In this document: positions 8,080 through 16,035 of the stretch, piece by piece
How positions within the stretch are numbered: position 1 is the first letter of the stretch
Layout: each line of letters starts with the position of its first letter
NCBI RefSeq assembly: GCF_021283305.1
Contig: NZ_JAJSOK010000034.1
Location: 1-64,000, forward strand
Direction: 5' to 3'
Origin: Pseudonocardia kujensis
GTDB taxonomy: Bacteria; Actinomycetota; Actinomycetes; Mycobacteriales; Pseudonocardiaceae
Length of the DNA stretch: 64,000 bases
Position numbers and translations under genes: made by a program
The notes under the pieces: generated by a model
Told to the model about the DNA's origin: nothing
The model's input: only the letters and a program-made list of their open reading frames with translations
Databases searched by the model: none

Positions 8080-8290
8080 AGGCACCTGCGGTGGGGCCAC
8101 TTGCAGGGGTGCTTTGGCGACCACGGGTGTGGTCGATGGTGGTGGCGGGGAGGGCTCGGGTGAACCGGCCTCGTCCAGGAGCTGGTGATACCGACGTTGT
8201 GCGGCCCCCAGGGACCCGATCGTGTTCACGATCGCAACGGGTTCGTCGCAGACGTGCCTCCGTGGGGCGGTTCGCTGAGATCATCCCCGC

Positions 8291-8647
8291 ATGACCGCTC
8301 CTCGGTGGGACGACCCGGGTCCCGTCGTGCCCCGCTCCGCGCAGCCCCTCAGCTACTCGCCTGTGCTCCGGATCGACCCGGAGCGGGTCGAGGGGATGGT
8401 GGGGAGGTTGGAGGGGGTGATTCGGGAGGTGGCTGAGATTGAGAGGACGCTCGATGTTCTCTTCGTAGCGGCCCCAGCGAACGACGAAGTGAGCAGGAAC
8501 GCCTCCAAGCAATCCGCTGCCATGATCAATCATGCTCGAGCGTATCTCGCAAGGTGGCGTCAGGACCTGATGGTTGCCGGTGCAGCGGTCGCCGCACAGG
8601 CCCAGGGCTATGCTGCAACGGAGGGCACATTTGCGAGCCGTACCTAG
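8291..8647 (+). CDS. PE-like type VII secretion substrate
   Basis: 118-residue helical protein that resembles the actinobacterial PE-like fold: an N-terminal helix (RIDPERVEGMVGRLEGVIRE), a middle helix, then the run around ANDEVSRNASKQSAAMINHA, ending AAQAQGYAATEG as in PE proteins. Such proteins are exported as heterodimers with PPE-like partners by ESX systems. It is followed by a DUF3558 lipoprotein whose start overlaps its 3' end and then by a PPE-like protein, the usual cassette. Codon use in 8400-9190 is less GC-biased than the flanks, with many A/T third positions (for example ATGATCAATCATGCTCG), suggesting transfer. No ESX core machinery is in the window. Confidence 0.6.
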   Translation: MTAPRWDDPGPVVPRSAQPLSYSPVLRIDPERVEGMVGRLEGVIREVAEIERTLDVLFVAAPANDEVSRNASKQSAAMINHARAYLARWRQDLMVAGAAVAAQAQGYAATEGTFASRT

Positions 8648-9185
8648 TGGTGCCTCGGCGCTCCTGGCGTTTCTGTTGGCGTCCTTGGTGGGCCTCATAT
8701 CGGCCTGCTCTGGCGAAGTCGGTCCTCCGTCGCGGACCAATGACTCGGCAGTGGCGTCGGCGCAAGGCGTCGCACCTGGGCAAGAGTCTTTCGTGCCCAG
8801 GATTGATTCCTGCGGCGTCCTGGACTCGGCAGCGGCTGAACGGCTCAGTATCGGAGTGATGTCAGTCGATCGCGACTCGAGCGAGTTCGCGACCAGGTGT
8901 TCATGGATAGCCAAAGATCACACCTTCGAAGTCAACTTGATAATCAATCTGGCGGTTGGTCTCGATCGTTCAGTCGATATGGATGTTCATATTCCTGTGG
9001 ATATCCAAGGTTATCCTGCGGTCCAGGTCGATGCAGACGGAGGTCCGACCTGTCGCTATTGGGTAGGGATTGCTAGTAATCAAACCTTCAGTGCAGGAGC
9101 GAGCAGCCTTTCCACCTCTGCGCCGCCGCTTTGTGATAAGGCGAGGGCGCTGGCGTCGGAGGTTCTGGACGCACTTCGGAAGTAG
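8631..9185 (+). CDS. DUF3558-type lipoprotein
   Basis: 184-residue predicted lipoprotein. TTG 8631 is chosen because GGAGGG (8620-8625) precedes it by five bases; the ATG at 8610 lacks such a site. The signal peptide is hydrophobic (ASALLAFLLASLVGLISA) and ends in the lipobox LISAC with Cys26. The mature part has the two-domain look of DUF3558: a conserved first Cys after Asp-Ser (IDSCGVL), a second in TRCSW, then PTCRYW and PLCDKA, i.e. four likely paired cysteines. It overlaps the PE-like gene by 17 nt. DUF3558 proteins are cell-surface lipoproteins of unknown function that often travel with ESX-type genes. Base composition is low for the region. Confidence 0.75.
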   Translation: MRAVPSGASALLAFLLASLVGLISACSGEVGPPSRTNDSAVASAQGVAPGQESFVPRIDSCGVLDSAAAERLSIGVMSVDRDSSEFATRCSWIAKDHTFEVNLIINLAVGLDRSVDMDVHIPVDIQGYPAVQVDADGGPTCRYWVGIASNQTFSAGASSLSTSAPPLCDKARALASEVLDALRK

Positions 9186-9193
9186 GGGGAGCT

Positions 9194-10528
9194 GTGGTGG
9201 AGCGGACCTACACCGGGACGGCGGTGGCGTTCGAGGGGCTGACGCTGCCGGAGATCCGGGATCCCGTGGCGACGGGGCCGGGGCCGGGGTCGATGCGGGC
9301 GGCGGAGCAGGCGCTGGCGGAGGTGTCGCGGAAGCTCGAGGACGTCAACGCCGAGCTCGGGGCGCTGGAGCGGGAGTACGCGGACGCGCACGAGGGGGAG
9401 GCCGCCGAGGCCACCCGGATGTACCTGCGCAAGCTGGGGGAGCCGGGGCGGGTCGGGACGGTGATGTTCCGGCTCGCGGCGCGGGCGCTGGGCGACCAGG
9501 CCGAGTACTACACGGTCGCGAACCGCGAGCTCACGGCGCTGCGGACCACGGAGACCTACCTCGGCCGGACCGGCCCGTACCAGCTCGACGAGCGGCAGCA
9601 GTCGGCCGCGCACGTCGCGAACCGCTACCAGGAGAACTCGAACGCCAACCTGGCGAGCGCGTTCCAGGCCTTCACCCCGCTCACGCTCCCCACGCCCGAC
9701 ACCACCGCGGTCGCCCCCGCCACGGCGCCCGGTTGGCCGAGAGACGGCGATGTCGCGGTCCCGACCGCGCCCACGGCGACGGCTGCGGCCCCGCCCGGAG
9801 GAGGCGCGGCGACGCCCGTGCCACTCGCCCCGCCGGCGCCGGTTCCCGGCGACCCCGCAGGCACCGTTGCCCCGGCCGGAGTGGCCCCGGCTGTCCCGCC
9901 GGCCCCGACGCCGGCCGTCGGGGGCGTTCGAGGCGGGCCGCCGGCCCTGCGTCCGCCGAGCGCGCCGGACCCCGGGAATCTCGCACCCACGCCCGTCGCG
10001 GGGCTGAACCGCCGGGCCGGCCTCCCGGTCACGGCTCCTCCGCCCCCGTCCGGGGACCGCGCGCCGACGCGACGCACACCGGTCGACCTGCCGCCCGGCG
10101 TCCTGAGCCCGTCCGCGCCGAGAACCGCAGCCCCACGAGCCCCCGAACGGATCGGGCCCGAACGCATCGGCCCCGGGAGGCCCGGCACGGGCACACCGTT
10201 CGCGGGACCGGGCGAGAGCGGTCGAACCCCGGTCCCGCGCGCCGGCGAGCCGGTCACGCGGCCCACACCCGGTGAGCGGCTCCGGACGGCGGACCCGCTC
10301 GGCGAGCCGGCCCGGACCGGCCAGGCGGCGCGGACGTCGCCGTCGCACCTCCCGTACGTGCCCGCGGGAGCGGGTGCCGGCGGCCGCGGCGAGCCGCACC
10401 CGCGGCCGGACTGGCTGGTCGAGGACGATCCCGACGGCGTCTGGCTCGCCGACGTGCCGACCTACGGACCCGGCGTCCTGCGCGGCGAGGACGGCGGCGG
10501 GGACGGGCGCACCGGATCGGGCATGTGA
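9194..10528 (+). CDS. PPE-like type VII secretion-associated protein, Pro-rich
   Basis: 444 residues. The N-terminal ~165 residues are alpha-helical and PPE/WXG100-like (YTGTAVAFEGLTLPEI, then helices with ELTALRTTETYLGRTGPYQ). About 240 residues of low-complexity Pro/Ala/Gly/Thr linker follow. The C-terminus ends in DWLVEDDPDGVWLADV, a short acidic motif with a Trp that recurs at the ends of such proteins in Pseudonocardiaceae and may be a secretion or chaperone signal. It begins GTG GTG with GGGGGA just upstream and lies 8 nt after the DUF3558 gene. The N-terminal half would dimerise with the PE-like product; that is inference from family behaviour. Confidence 0.65.
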   Translation: MVERTYTGTAVAFEGLTLPEIRDPVATGPGPGSMRAAEQALAEVSRKLEDVNAELGALEREYADAHEGEAAEATRMYLRKLGEPGRVGTVMFRLAARALGDQAEYYTVANRELTALRTTETYLGRTGPYQLDERQQSAAHVANRYQENSNANLASAFQAFTPLTLPTPDTTAVAPATAPGWPRDGDVAVPTAPTATAAAPPGGGAATPVPLAPPAPVPGDPAGTVAPAGVAPAVPPAPTPAVGGVRGGPPALRPPSAPDPGNLAPTPVAGLNRRAGLPVTAPPPPSGDRAPTRRTPVDLPPGVLSPSAPRTAAPRAPERIGPERIGPGRPGTGTPFAGPGESGRTPVPRAGEPVTRPTPGERLRTADPLGEPARTGQAARTSPSHLPYVPAGAGAGGRGEPHPRPDWLVEDDPDGVWLADVPTYGPGVLRGEDGGGDGRTGSGM

Positions 10529-10579
10529 GTCTCGTCGGGCGGATGTGCTCCGGTCGGACGCGTTACGTACGCTGGCAGC

Positions 10580-11050
10580 GTGCTGGTCATCCGGAAGGAT
10601 CTCCTCGACGAGATCGTCGCCCATGCCCGCCGGGACCACCCGGACGAGGCGTGCGGCGTCGTCGCGGGTCCCGAGGGCTCCGACCGGCCCGAGCGGTTCA
10701 TCCCGATGCTGAACGCGGCGCGCTCGCCCACGTTCTACGAGTTCGACTCGGGTGACCTGCTCCGGCTGTACCGGGAGATGGACTCGCGCGACGAGGTGCC
10801 CGTGGTCATCTACCACTCGCACACCGCGACCGAGGCCTACCCGTCGCGCACCGACATCTCGTACGCCTCCGAGCCCGAGGCCCACTACGTCCTGGTCTCC
10901 ACCCGCGACTCGGCGGAGACGAACCACACGGGCCACGAGTTCCGGTCGTTCCGGATCGTCGACGGTGTGGTGACCGAGGAAGAAGTCGAGGTCGTGGAGA
11001 CTTATATGTTCGCGCACACCGGCGCGGACGACGTCCCCGACCTCGGCTGA
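10580..11050 (+). CDS. mec: JAMM/M67 metalloprotease of the CysO pathway (Mec+)
   Basis: 156-residue JAMM peptidase that releases cysteine from the CysO-cysteine adduct in the alternative cysteine pathway. The zinc and catalytic residues are all visible: Glu23 and the motif His79-Ser-His81-x7-Ser89-x2-Asp92. It is followed by cysO and cysM at short spacing in the order mec-cysO-cysM, as in Rv1334-Rv1336, indicating one operon. GTG start 10580. In this strain it may also trim the C-terminus of CysO (see the cysO entry). Confidence 0.94.
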   Translation: MLVIRKDLLDEIVAHARRDHPDEACGVVAGPEGSDRPERFIPMLNAARSPTFYEFDSGDLLRLYREMDSRDEVPVVIYHSHTATEAYPSRTDISYASEPEAHYVLVSTRDSAETNHTGHEFRSFRIVDGVVTEEEVEVVETYMFAHTGADDVPDLG

Positions 11051-11104
11051 CCCGTCCTCGCCACACCCTCACCGAACGAACCCGAGCAGGAGCACCGAAG
11101 AACC

Positions 11105-11383
11105 ATGGCCGTCACCGTCTCCATCCCGACCATCCTCCGCACCCACACCGGGGGCGAGAAGGCCGTCGAGGCCAAGGGGGGCACCGTCGCCGAGGTGATC
11201 GACGACCTCGAGTCGCGGCACGCCGGCCTGAAGGACCGCCTCATCTCGGACGGCAAGCTGCACCGCTTCGTCAACATCTACGTCGACGACGAGGACGTCC
11301 GCTTCGCCGGTGGCCTCGAGGCCCCCGTCAAGGAGACCTCGACCGTCACCATCCTGCCGGCCGTCGCCGGCGGCATGCGCTGA
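11105..11383 (+). CDS. cysO: Sulfur-carrier protein CysO (MoaD/ThiS-like) with GG-Met-Arg end
   Basis: 92-residue beta-grasp sulfur carrier. Its C-terminal Gly is converted to a thiocarboxylate that donates sulfide to CysM-bound aminoacrylate. The ubiquitin-like fold is clear (VSIPTILRTHTGG, then VNIYVDDEDVRF, TVTILPAVAGG). The reading frame does not end at the diglycine (Gly89-Gly90): Met91 and Arg92 follow before TGA. A free terminal glycine is needed for activation, so the last two residues would have to be removed, plausibly by the JAMM protease encoded just upstream. A good ribosome-binding stretch (GAGCAGGAG) lies upstream of ATG 11105. Confidence 0.92.
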   Translation: MAVTVSIPTILRTHTGGEKAVEAKGGTVAEVIDDLESRHAGLKDRLISDGKLHRFVNIYVDDEDVRFAGGLEAPVKETSTVTILPAVAGGMR

Positions 11384-11446
11384 GCTGACGGCACCGGGCG
11401 GCGGGACGGAGAACCCCGCCGCCCTCTGCCCGCTCTTGGAGGAGCG

Positions 11447-12397
11447 ATGGCGCGCTACGACTCACTTCTGCAGGCAGTGGGGGACACACCCCTGGTAGGC
11501 CTGCCGTCGTTGTCGCCCGCGGAGAACGTCCGGCTGTGGGCGAAGCTCGAGGACCGCAACCCCACCGGCTCGATCAAGGACCGGCCCGCGCTGGCCATGA
11601 TCGAGAAGGCCGAGGCCGACGGCCTCCTCACGCCCGGCTGCACGATCCTGGAACCGACCTCGGGGAACACGGGCATCTCGCTGGCGATGGCCGCGAAGCT
11701 CAAGGGCTACCGCCTCGTCTGCGTGATGCCCGAGAACACCTCTGAGGAGCGGCGGCAGCTGCTCACCATGTACGGCGCCGAGATCATCTCCTCGCCGGCC
11801 GCCGGCGGCTCGAACCAGGCCGTCGCGATGGCCAAGGAGCTGGCCGCCGAGCACCCCGACTGGATCATGCTCTACCAGTACGGGAACCCGGCCAACGCCG
11901 ACGCGCACTACCGGACCACCGGGCCGGAGATCCTGCGCGACTGCCCGGAGATCACGCACTTCGTCGCGGGCCTGGGCACCACCGGCACCCTGGTCGGCAC
12001 CGGCCGCTACCTGCGCGAGCAGAAGCCCGACGTGCAGATCATCGCCGCCGAGCCGCGTTACGGCGAGCTCGTGTACGGCCTGCGGAACCTCGACGAGGGG
12101 TTCGTCCCCGAGCTGTACGACCCGTCCGTCCTCACGGGCCGGTACTCCGTCGGCAGCTACGACGCCCTGCGCCGCACCCGCGAGCTTGTGGAGAAGGAGG
12201 GCATCTTCGCCGGCATCTCGACCGGCGGGATCCTCCACGCCGCGCTCGCGGTCGCCGAGAAGGCCGCCGGGTCCGGCGAGACCGCCGACATCGTCATCGT
12301 GGTCTGCGACGGCGGCTGGAAGTACCTCTCCACCGGGGCCTACTCCGGCGCGCTCGACGACGCCGCGGAAGGCATCGAGGGCCACCTCTGGGCGTGA
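11447..12397 (+). CDS. cysM: O-phosphoserine sulfhydrylase CysM
   Basis: PLP-dependent enzyme that makes CysO-bound cysteine from O-phosphoserine and thiocarboxylated CysO. 316 residues. PLP lysine Lys44 is in GSIKDRP, the substrate loop is TSGNTGIS, and the phosphate-binding loop is GLGTTGTLVG. The C-terminal tail (about 25 residues past the domain) can fold into the active site in mycobacterial CysM. A strong ribosome-binding site GGAGGAG precedes ATG 11447. It is last in the mec-cysO-cysM group. Confidence 0.95.
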   Translation: MARYDSLLQAVGDTPLVGLPSLSPAENVRLWAKLEDRNPTGSIKDRPALAMIEKAEADGLLTPGCTILEPTSGNTGISLAMAAKLKGYRLVCVMPENTSEERRQLLTMYGAEIISSPAAGGSNQAVAMAKELAAEHPDWIMLYQYGNPANADAHYRTTGPEILRDCPEITHFVAGLGTTGTLVGTGRYLREQKPDVQIIAAEPRYGELVYGLRNLDEGFVPELYDPSVLTGRYSVGSYDALRRTRELVEKEGIFAGISTGGILHAALAVAEKAAGSGETADIVIVVCDGGWKYLSTGAYSGALDDAAEGIEGHLWA

Positions 12398-12412
12398 GCT
12401 GAGCCGGCCTGC

Positions 12413-12784
12413 TCACCCCAGGTGCACGGCGGGCGTCGCCGCGGCGGCGTCCCGTCGCCCAGCCCTCACCAGGACCAGGACCAGCGACACCCCGATCGCC
12501 AGGACCGCGGCCGCCCAGGCGAACGCGACCGTGTAGCCGTGCACCGCCGCGTCGGGCAGCTGCGCGGGATCGGTGATCGGGTGGTCGCAGACGTAGGCCG
12601 CCGCGGCCGTGGTGGCGATCGTGTTGAGCGGCGCGGTGCCCTGCGGGAGCGCGATGTTCACGATCGTCGCGTCGAGCACCACCATGAGCTGGGCCAGCGC
12701 GATGACGAACAGCGCGGCCCAGCGGCCCGGGTGCCGCTTGTCGGGGCGGCAGGTCGCCGGCGGGTCGGCGACGGGTGCGGACAT
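12413..12784 (-). pseudogene. Internally deleted DHA2-family (EmrB/QacA) MFS exporter
   Basis: A 123-codon open frame that reads as the two ends of a 14-helix drug exporter joined together. Residues about 20-48 are transmembrane helix 1 with the family signature LAQLMVVLDATIVNIALP. The rest (LNTIATTAAAAYV onward, then HGYTVAFAWAAAVLAIG) matches the last two helices and C-terminal tail of the same family. Roughly 350 central codons are missing without loss of frame. The remnant has only about three hydrophobic segments and cannot work as a carrier. It converges on cysM with a 15-nt gap. Confidence 0.8.
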
Positions 12785-12902
12785 GCTCGGCTCTCCCGGA
12801 GGGCGCGGTGCTTCCGCGGATCATGGTGCCGAAGGGGCCGACACTTCTCGTCCGATTCCCGTTCACGGCAGGGTGACGGGGATTCCGCGTACCCTCGGTC
12901 AC

Positions 12903-13541
12903 ATGGCTGCGCCGCAGGTACCGAGCTCCCTCCCCGCCGCGCGGTCGTCGCGCGGCCTCGCGCGGATCGTGCCGCCGCACCCGGTGCGGGCCGCCGTGGT
13001 CATGCTCCTGTTCACGGCGGTGCTCTACGCCGTGGAGTTCTACGACCAGATGTCGGGCCAGTACCTCGACAACGAGGGGATCATCTCGCGCAACGCCGAC
13101 GGGGCCTGGGGCATCCTCTGGGCGCCGCTGCTGCACGGCGGATGGCCGCACCTGTGGGCGAACACCCTGCCCTTCCTGGTGTTCGGGTGGCTCGCCATGG
13201 CGGGCGGGATCCGGCAGTGGTTCGGCGTCACGGCGCTGATCTGGCTCGGCAGCGGGGCCGCGGTGTGGCTGGTCGGGCCGAGCATGGCGTCGACGATCGG
13301 GATGTCCGGCGTCATCTTCGGGTGGCTGCTGTTCCTGCTGGCCAGGGGCTTCTTCGCCCGGTCGGGGCGGCAGATCGCGCTGGCCGTGGTCCTGCTCTTC
13401 TTCGAGGGTGGGATGCTGTTCGGTGTGCTCCCCGGCAACCCCGGGATCTCGTGGCAGGCGCACCTGTTCGGAGCGCTGTTCGGGGTCCTGGCCGCGTGGA
13501 TGGTCGCGCGGGCCGACCGGACACCGGCGCCGGTCCGATGA
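12903..13541 (+). CDS. Rhomboid-family intramembrane serine protease
   Basis: 212-residue polytopic membrane protein. The catalytic dyad is present: Ser135 in GMSGVIFGW and His187 in HLFGALFG. Asn87 sits in a WANTLPF segment after an HGGWPHLWAN motif, which fits the oxyanion-stabilising His/Asn of rhomboids. Six hydrophobic segments can be counted. It cleaves within membranes; substrates unknown. It is the positional counterpart of Rv1337 between cysM and murI. ATG 12903 is used; upstream codons are open but lack a start with a ribosome-binding site. Confidence 0.9.
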   Translation: MAAPQVPSSLPAARSSRGLARIVPPHPVRAAVVMLLFTAVLYAVEFYDQMSGQYLDNEGIISRNADGAWGILWAPLLHGGWPHLWANTLPFLVFGWLAMAGGIRQWFGVTALIWLGSGAAVWLVGPSMASTIGMSGVIFGWLLFLLARGFFARSGRQIALAVVLLFFEGGMLFGVLPGNPGISWQAHLFGALFGVLAAWMVARADRTPAPVR

Positions 13542-13581
13542 CCGGCGCCGTAAGCCCGCCCCCGATCACCGCAGGACACCC

Positions 13582-14412
13582 GTGACCGATCGTGACGCGC
13601 CCATCGGCATCTTCGACTCCGGCGTCGGCGGACTGACCGTCGCCCGTGCCGTCATCGACCAGCTCCCCGCCGAACGGGTCGTCTACGTGGGCGACACCGC
13701 GCACGGCCCCTACGGCCCGCTGCGCATCGCCGACATCCGACGGCACGCGCTCGCCATCGGCGACGACCTGGTCGACCGCGGCGTGAAGCTGCTGGTCATC
13801 GCGTGCAACACCGCATCCGCGGCCTGCCTGGCCGACGCCCGCGAGCGCTACCCCGTGCCCGTCGTCGAGGTCGTCCTGCCGGCCGTCCGCCGGGCCGTCG
13901 CGGCCACCCGCAACGGCCGGATCGGCGTCATCGGCACGAAGGCCACCATCGCCTCCGGCGCCTACACGGACGCCTTCGCCGCGGCGCGGGACGTCGAGGT
14001 CACCGCCGTGGCCTGCCCACGGTTCGTCGACTTCGTCGAGCGCGGGATGACGAGCGGCCGACAGGTCCTGGGCCTGGCGCAGAGCTACCTGGAGCCGCTG
14101 CAGCAGGCCCGCGTCGACACCGTCGTGCTGGGCTGCACCCACTACCCGCTGCTCACCGGCGTGCTGCAGATCGTGCTGGGCCCCGACGTCAGCCTGGTCT
14201 CCAGCGCCGACGAGACGGCCAAGGACGTGGTGCGCACCCTGATGGCGTCGGACCTCGCGCGGGACCCGGAGACCGACCCGCCGCCCGGCCCGCACGAGTT
14301 CCTCGCGACCGGCGACCCGGAGCCCTTCCGCCGGCTCGGCCGGCGCTTCCTCGGCCCGGAGATCGGCCGGGTCCAGCAGGTGCCGGCGGAGGCCGCGGAG
14401 GCGCTCCGGTAG
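13582..14412 (+). CDS. murI: Glutamate racemase
   Basis: Supplies D-glutamate for peptidoglycan. 276 residues, usual length. Catalytic cysteines Cys75 (IACNTASA) and Cys185 (GCTHYPLL) face each other in the family, and the N-terminal GIFDSGVGGLTV motif is intact. GTG 13582 follows the rhomboid gene by 40 nt and has GGACA upstream; a longer in-frame extension overlaps rhomboid and is unlikely. It is the ortholog of Rv1338 by sequence and by position. Confidence 0.96.
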   Translation: MTDRDAPIGIFDSGVGGLTVARAVIDQLPAERVVYVGDTAHGPYGPLRIADIRRHALAIGDDLVDRGVKLLVIACNTASAACLADARERYPVPVVEVVLPAVRRAVAATRNGRIGVIGTKATIASGAYTDAFAAARDVEVTAVACPRFVDFVERGMTSGRQVLGLAQSYLEPLQQARVDTVVLGCTHYPLLTGVLQIVLGPDVSLVSSADETAKDVVRTLMASDLARDPETDPPPGPHEFLATGDPEPFRRLGRRFLGPEIGRVQQVPAEAAEALR

Positions 14413-14421
14413 CGTCGGAGC

Positions 14422-14787
14422 GTGATCGGCGTCCTGGAGGTCGTGGCCTACGTGGTCGCGGCGGCCGTCGCGCTGTACGGCCTGTTCACCACGATCCGCA
14501 ACCGTCCGCCGGACCGCACGCACCGGATCGCGGTCGGGGTCTTCGAGGCGGTCCTGGTGGTGCAGGCGGTCGTCGCCGCGGTGCGGGTGTTCACCGGCGT
14601 CCAGCTGCCCGAACAGTCGACGTTCCTCATCTACCTGCTGGTCAGCGTGTGCGTCATGCCGATCGCGCTGCAGTTCGCGACGGCCGAGCCGACCCGCTGG
14701 GGCGGCACGGTGATCGCCGTCGGGGCGATCGGGACCGGGGTGGCCGTGTGGCGGCTGCACGACCTGTGGGTCGCCGGCCATGGCTGA
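14422..14787 (+). CDS. Small four-helix membrane protein
   Basis: 121 residues with four predicted membrane helices (starting near residues 3, 38, 64 and 92). No catalytic motif. GTG 14422 follows murI by 9 nt, and its 3' end overlaps the next gene by 8 nt, so murI and the two membrane proteins look like one transcription unit. Function unknown; similar small proteins are common between murI and the MBL gene in Pseudonocardiaceae-type genomes, which is from general memory rather than a search. Confidence 0.7.
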   Translation: MIGVLEVVAYVVAAAVALYGLFTTIRNRPPDRTHRIAVGVFEAVLVVQAVVAAVRVFTGVQLPEQSTFLIYLLVSVCVMPIALQFATAEPTRWGGTVIAVGAIGTGVAVWRLHDLWVAGHG

Positions 14788-15205
14788 GCCGACCGGGGCC
14801 CCGGGCAGGCAGCCGCGCGCGACCTCGAGCGGACCGGGCCGGGTCCTCATCGCCGTCTACGCGATCTTCGCCCTGTCCGCGACGGCCCGGGCCGGGGTGC
14901 AGATCGCGACGAAGTTCTCCGAGGCACCGGTGGCGTACCTGCTCTCGGGCCTCGCCGGCGTGGTCTACGTCCTCGCCACGATCGGCCTGGCCGGGCGCAG
15001 CCCGGGACACCGGCGCCTGGCGTGGGGCGCGGTCGTGTTCGAACTGGTCGGGGTGCTGGTCGTCGGCACGCTGACCGTCTTCGACACCGGCGACTTCCCC
15101 GACGACACGGTCTGGTCGGTGTACGGCCGCGGATACGGCTTCATCCCGCTGGTGCTGCCGTTCATCGGGCTCTGGTGGCTGCGTCGCACCTCGTCCAAGG
15201 GTTAG
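14780..15205 (+). CDS. Four-helix integral membrane protein
   Basis: 141 residues. A Gly/Pro/Arg-rich cytosolic N-terminus (about 20 residues) is followed by four hydrophobic segments and a basic C-terminus (LRRTSSKG). It starts at ATG 14780 inside the previous gene and ends 9 nt before the MBL gene. No known function; the arrangement suggests coexpression with murI and its neighbours. Confidence 0.72.
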   Translation: MAEPTGAPGRQPRATSSGPGRVLIAVYAIFALSATARAGVQIATKFSEAPVAYLLSGLAGVVYVLATIGLAGRSPGHRRLAWGAVVFELVGVLVVGTLTVFDTGDFPDDTVWSVYGRGYGFIPLVLPFIGLWWLRRTSSKG

Positions 15206-15214
15206 CCTCGCCCC

Positions 15215-15988
15215 ATGAAGGTCGTCGTGCTCGGCTGTTCCGGCAGCGGACCGGGGCCGGGTTCGCCGGCGTCCGGCTACCTCGTCGAGGCGGGGGAGAC
15301 CCGGCTGACGCTCGACCTCGGCAACGGCACCTTCGGCGCGTTGCAGCGCTCCCTCGACCCCTGGGGGCTCGACGCCGCGGCCTTCAGCCACCTGCACCCG
15401 GACCACTGCGCGGACTTCTCGGCGCTCGCGGTGTGGCGGCGCTACCACCCTGGCCCGCCCTACGACCCCACGCGCAACCGCCTGCCGGTGTTCGCGCCCG
15501 TCGAGGCGCCGGAGCGGCTCGGGGCGGCCTACGCGCCCTCCGCGGCCGAGCGGACGGAGACCGACCTCGCGGACGTCTTCGCCTTCCAGGTCCTCGCGGA
15601 CGGCTGCGCGGCCACCGTCGGCGGCGCGGTGCTGCGGGCCGCGGCGGTCGACCACCTGTGCGAGGCCTACGCGCTGCGTGTGGAGCACGGCGGCCGCAGC
15701 CTCGTCTACAGCGGCGACACGGGGCCGTGCCAGGGGCTGGTCGACCTGGCCCGCGGTGCGGACGTCCTGCTCTGCGAGGCGTCCTGGCCGCACACCGACG
15801 ACATGCCGGCGGGCGTCCACCTCTCCGGCCGGCAGGCGGGGGAGCACGCCGCGGCCGCGGGCGTCGGACGGCTGCTGCTCACCCACGTCCCGGTCTGGAC
15901 CGACCCGCACGCGATGCTCGCCGAGGCGAAGGCGGCGTTCGACGGGCCGGTCGAGCTCGTCCGCCCGGACGGCGAGTACGAGGTCTGA
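15215..15988 (+). CDS. Metallo-beta-lactamase-fold phosphodiesterase (Rv1339-like)
   Basis: 257-residue MBL-fold hydrolase. The metal site HxHxDH is His59-Leu-His61-Pro-Asp63-His64, a later Asp is in YSGDTGP, and His is in LLLTHVPVW. Same location as Rv1339, which has been described as an atypical cyclic-nucleotide phosphodiesterase that lowers cAMP; RNase Z-like fold members are the alternative. ATG 15215 lies 9 nt after the preceding gene. A second messenger role here is inference from the family and position. Confidence 0.85.
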   Translation: MKVVVLGCSGSGPGPGSPASGYLVEAGETRLTLDLGNGTFGALQRSLDPWGLDAAAFSHLHPDHCADFSALAVWRRYHPGPPYDPTRNRLPVFAPVEAPERLGAAYAPSAAERTETDLADVFAFQVLADGCAATVGGAVLRAAAVDHLCEAYALRVEHGGRSLVYSGDTGPCQGLVDLARGADVLLCEASWPHTDDMPAGVHLSGRQAGEHAAAAGVGRLLLTHVPVWTDPHAMLAEAKAAFDGPVELVRPDGEYEV

Positions 15989-16035
15989 CCCGGTTCCCGA
16001 GAACGGGTCCCGACCCGGGTTCCTAGGATGTCGGG

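Noticed and set aside
8023..8229. 68-codon minus-strand frame with LGAAQRRYHQLLDEAG near its start
   Set aside because: The first 20 residues look protein-like, but the rest is low complexity and no homologue is recognisable. It may be a decayed gene end; not called as a gene.
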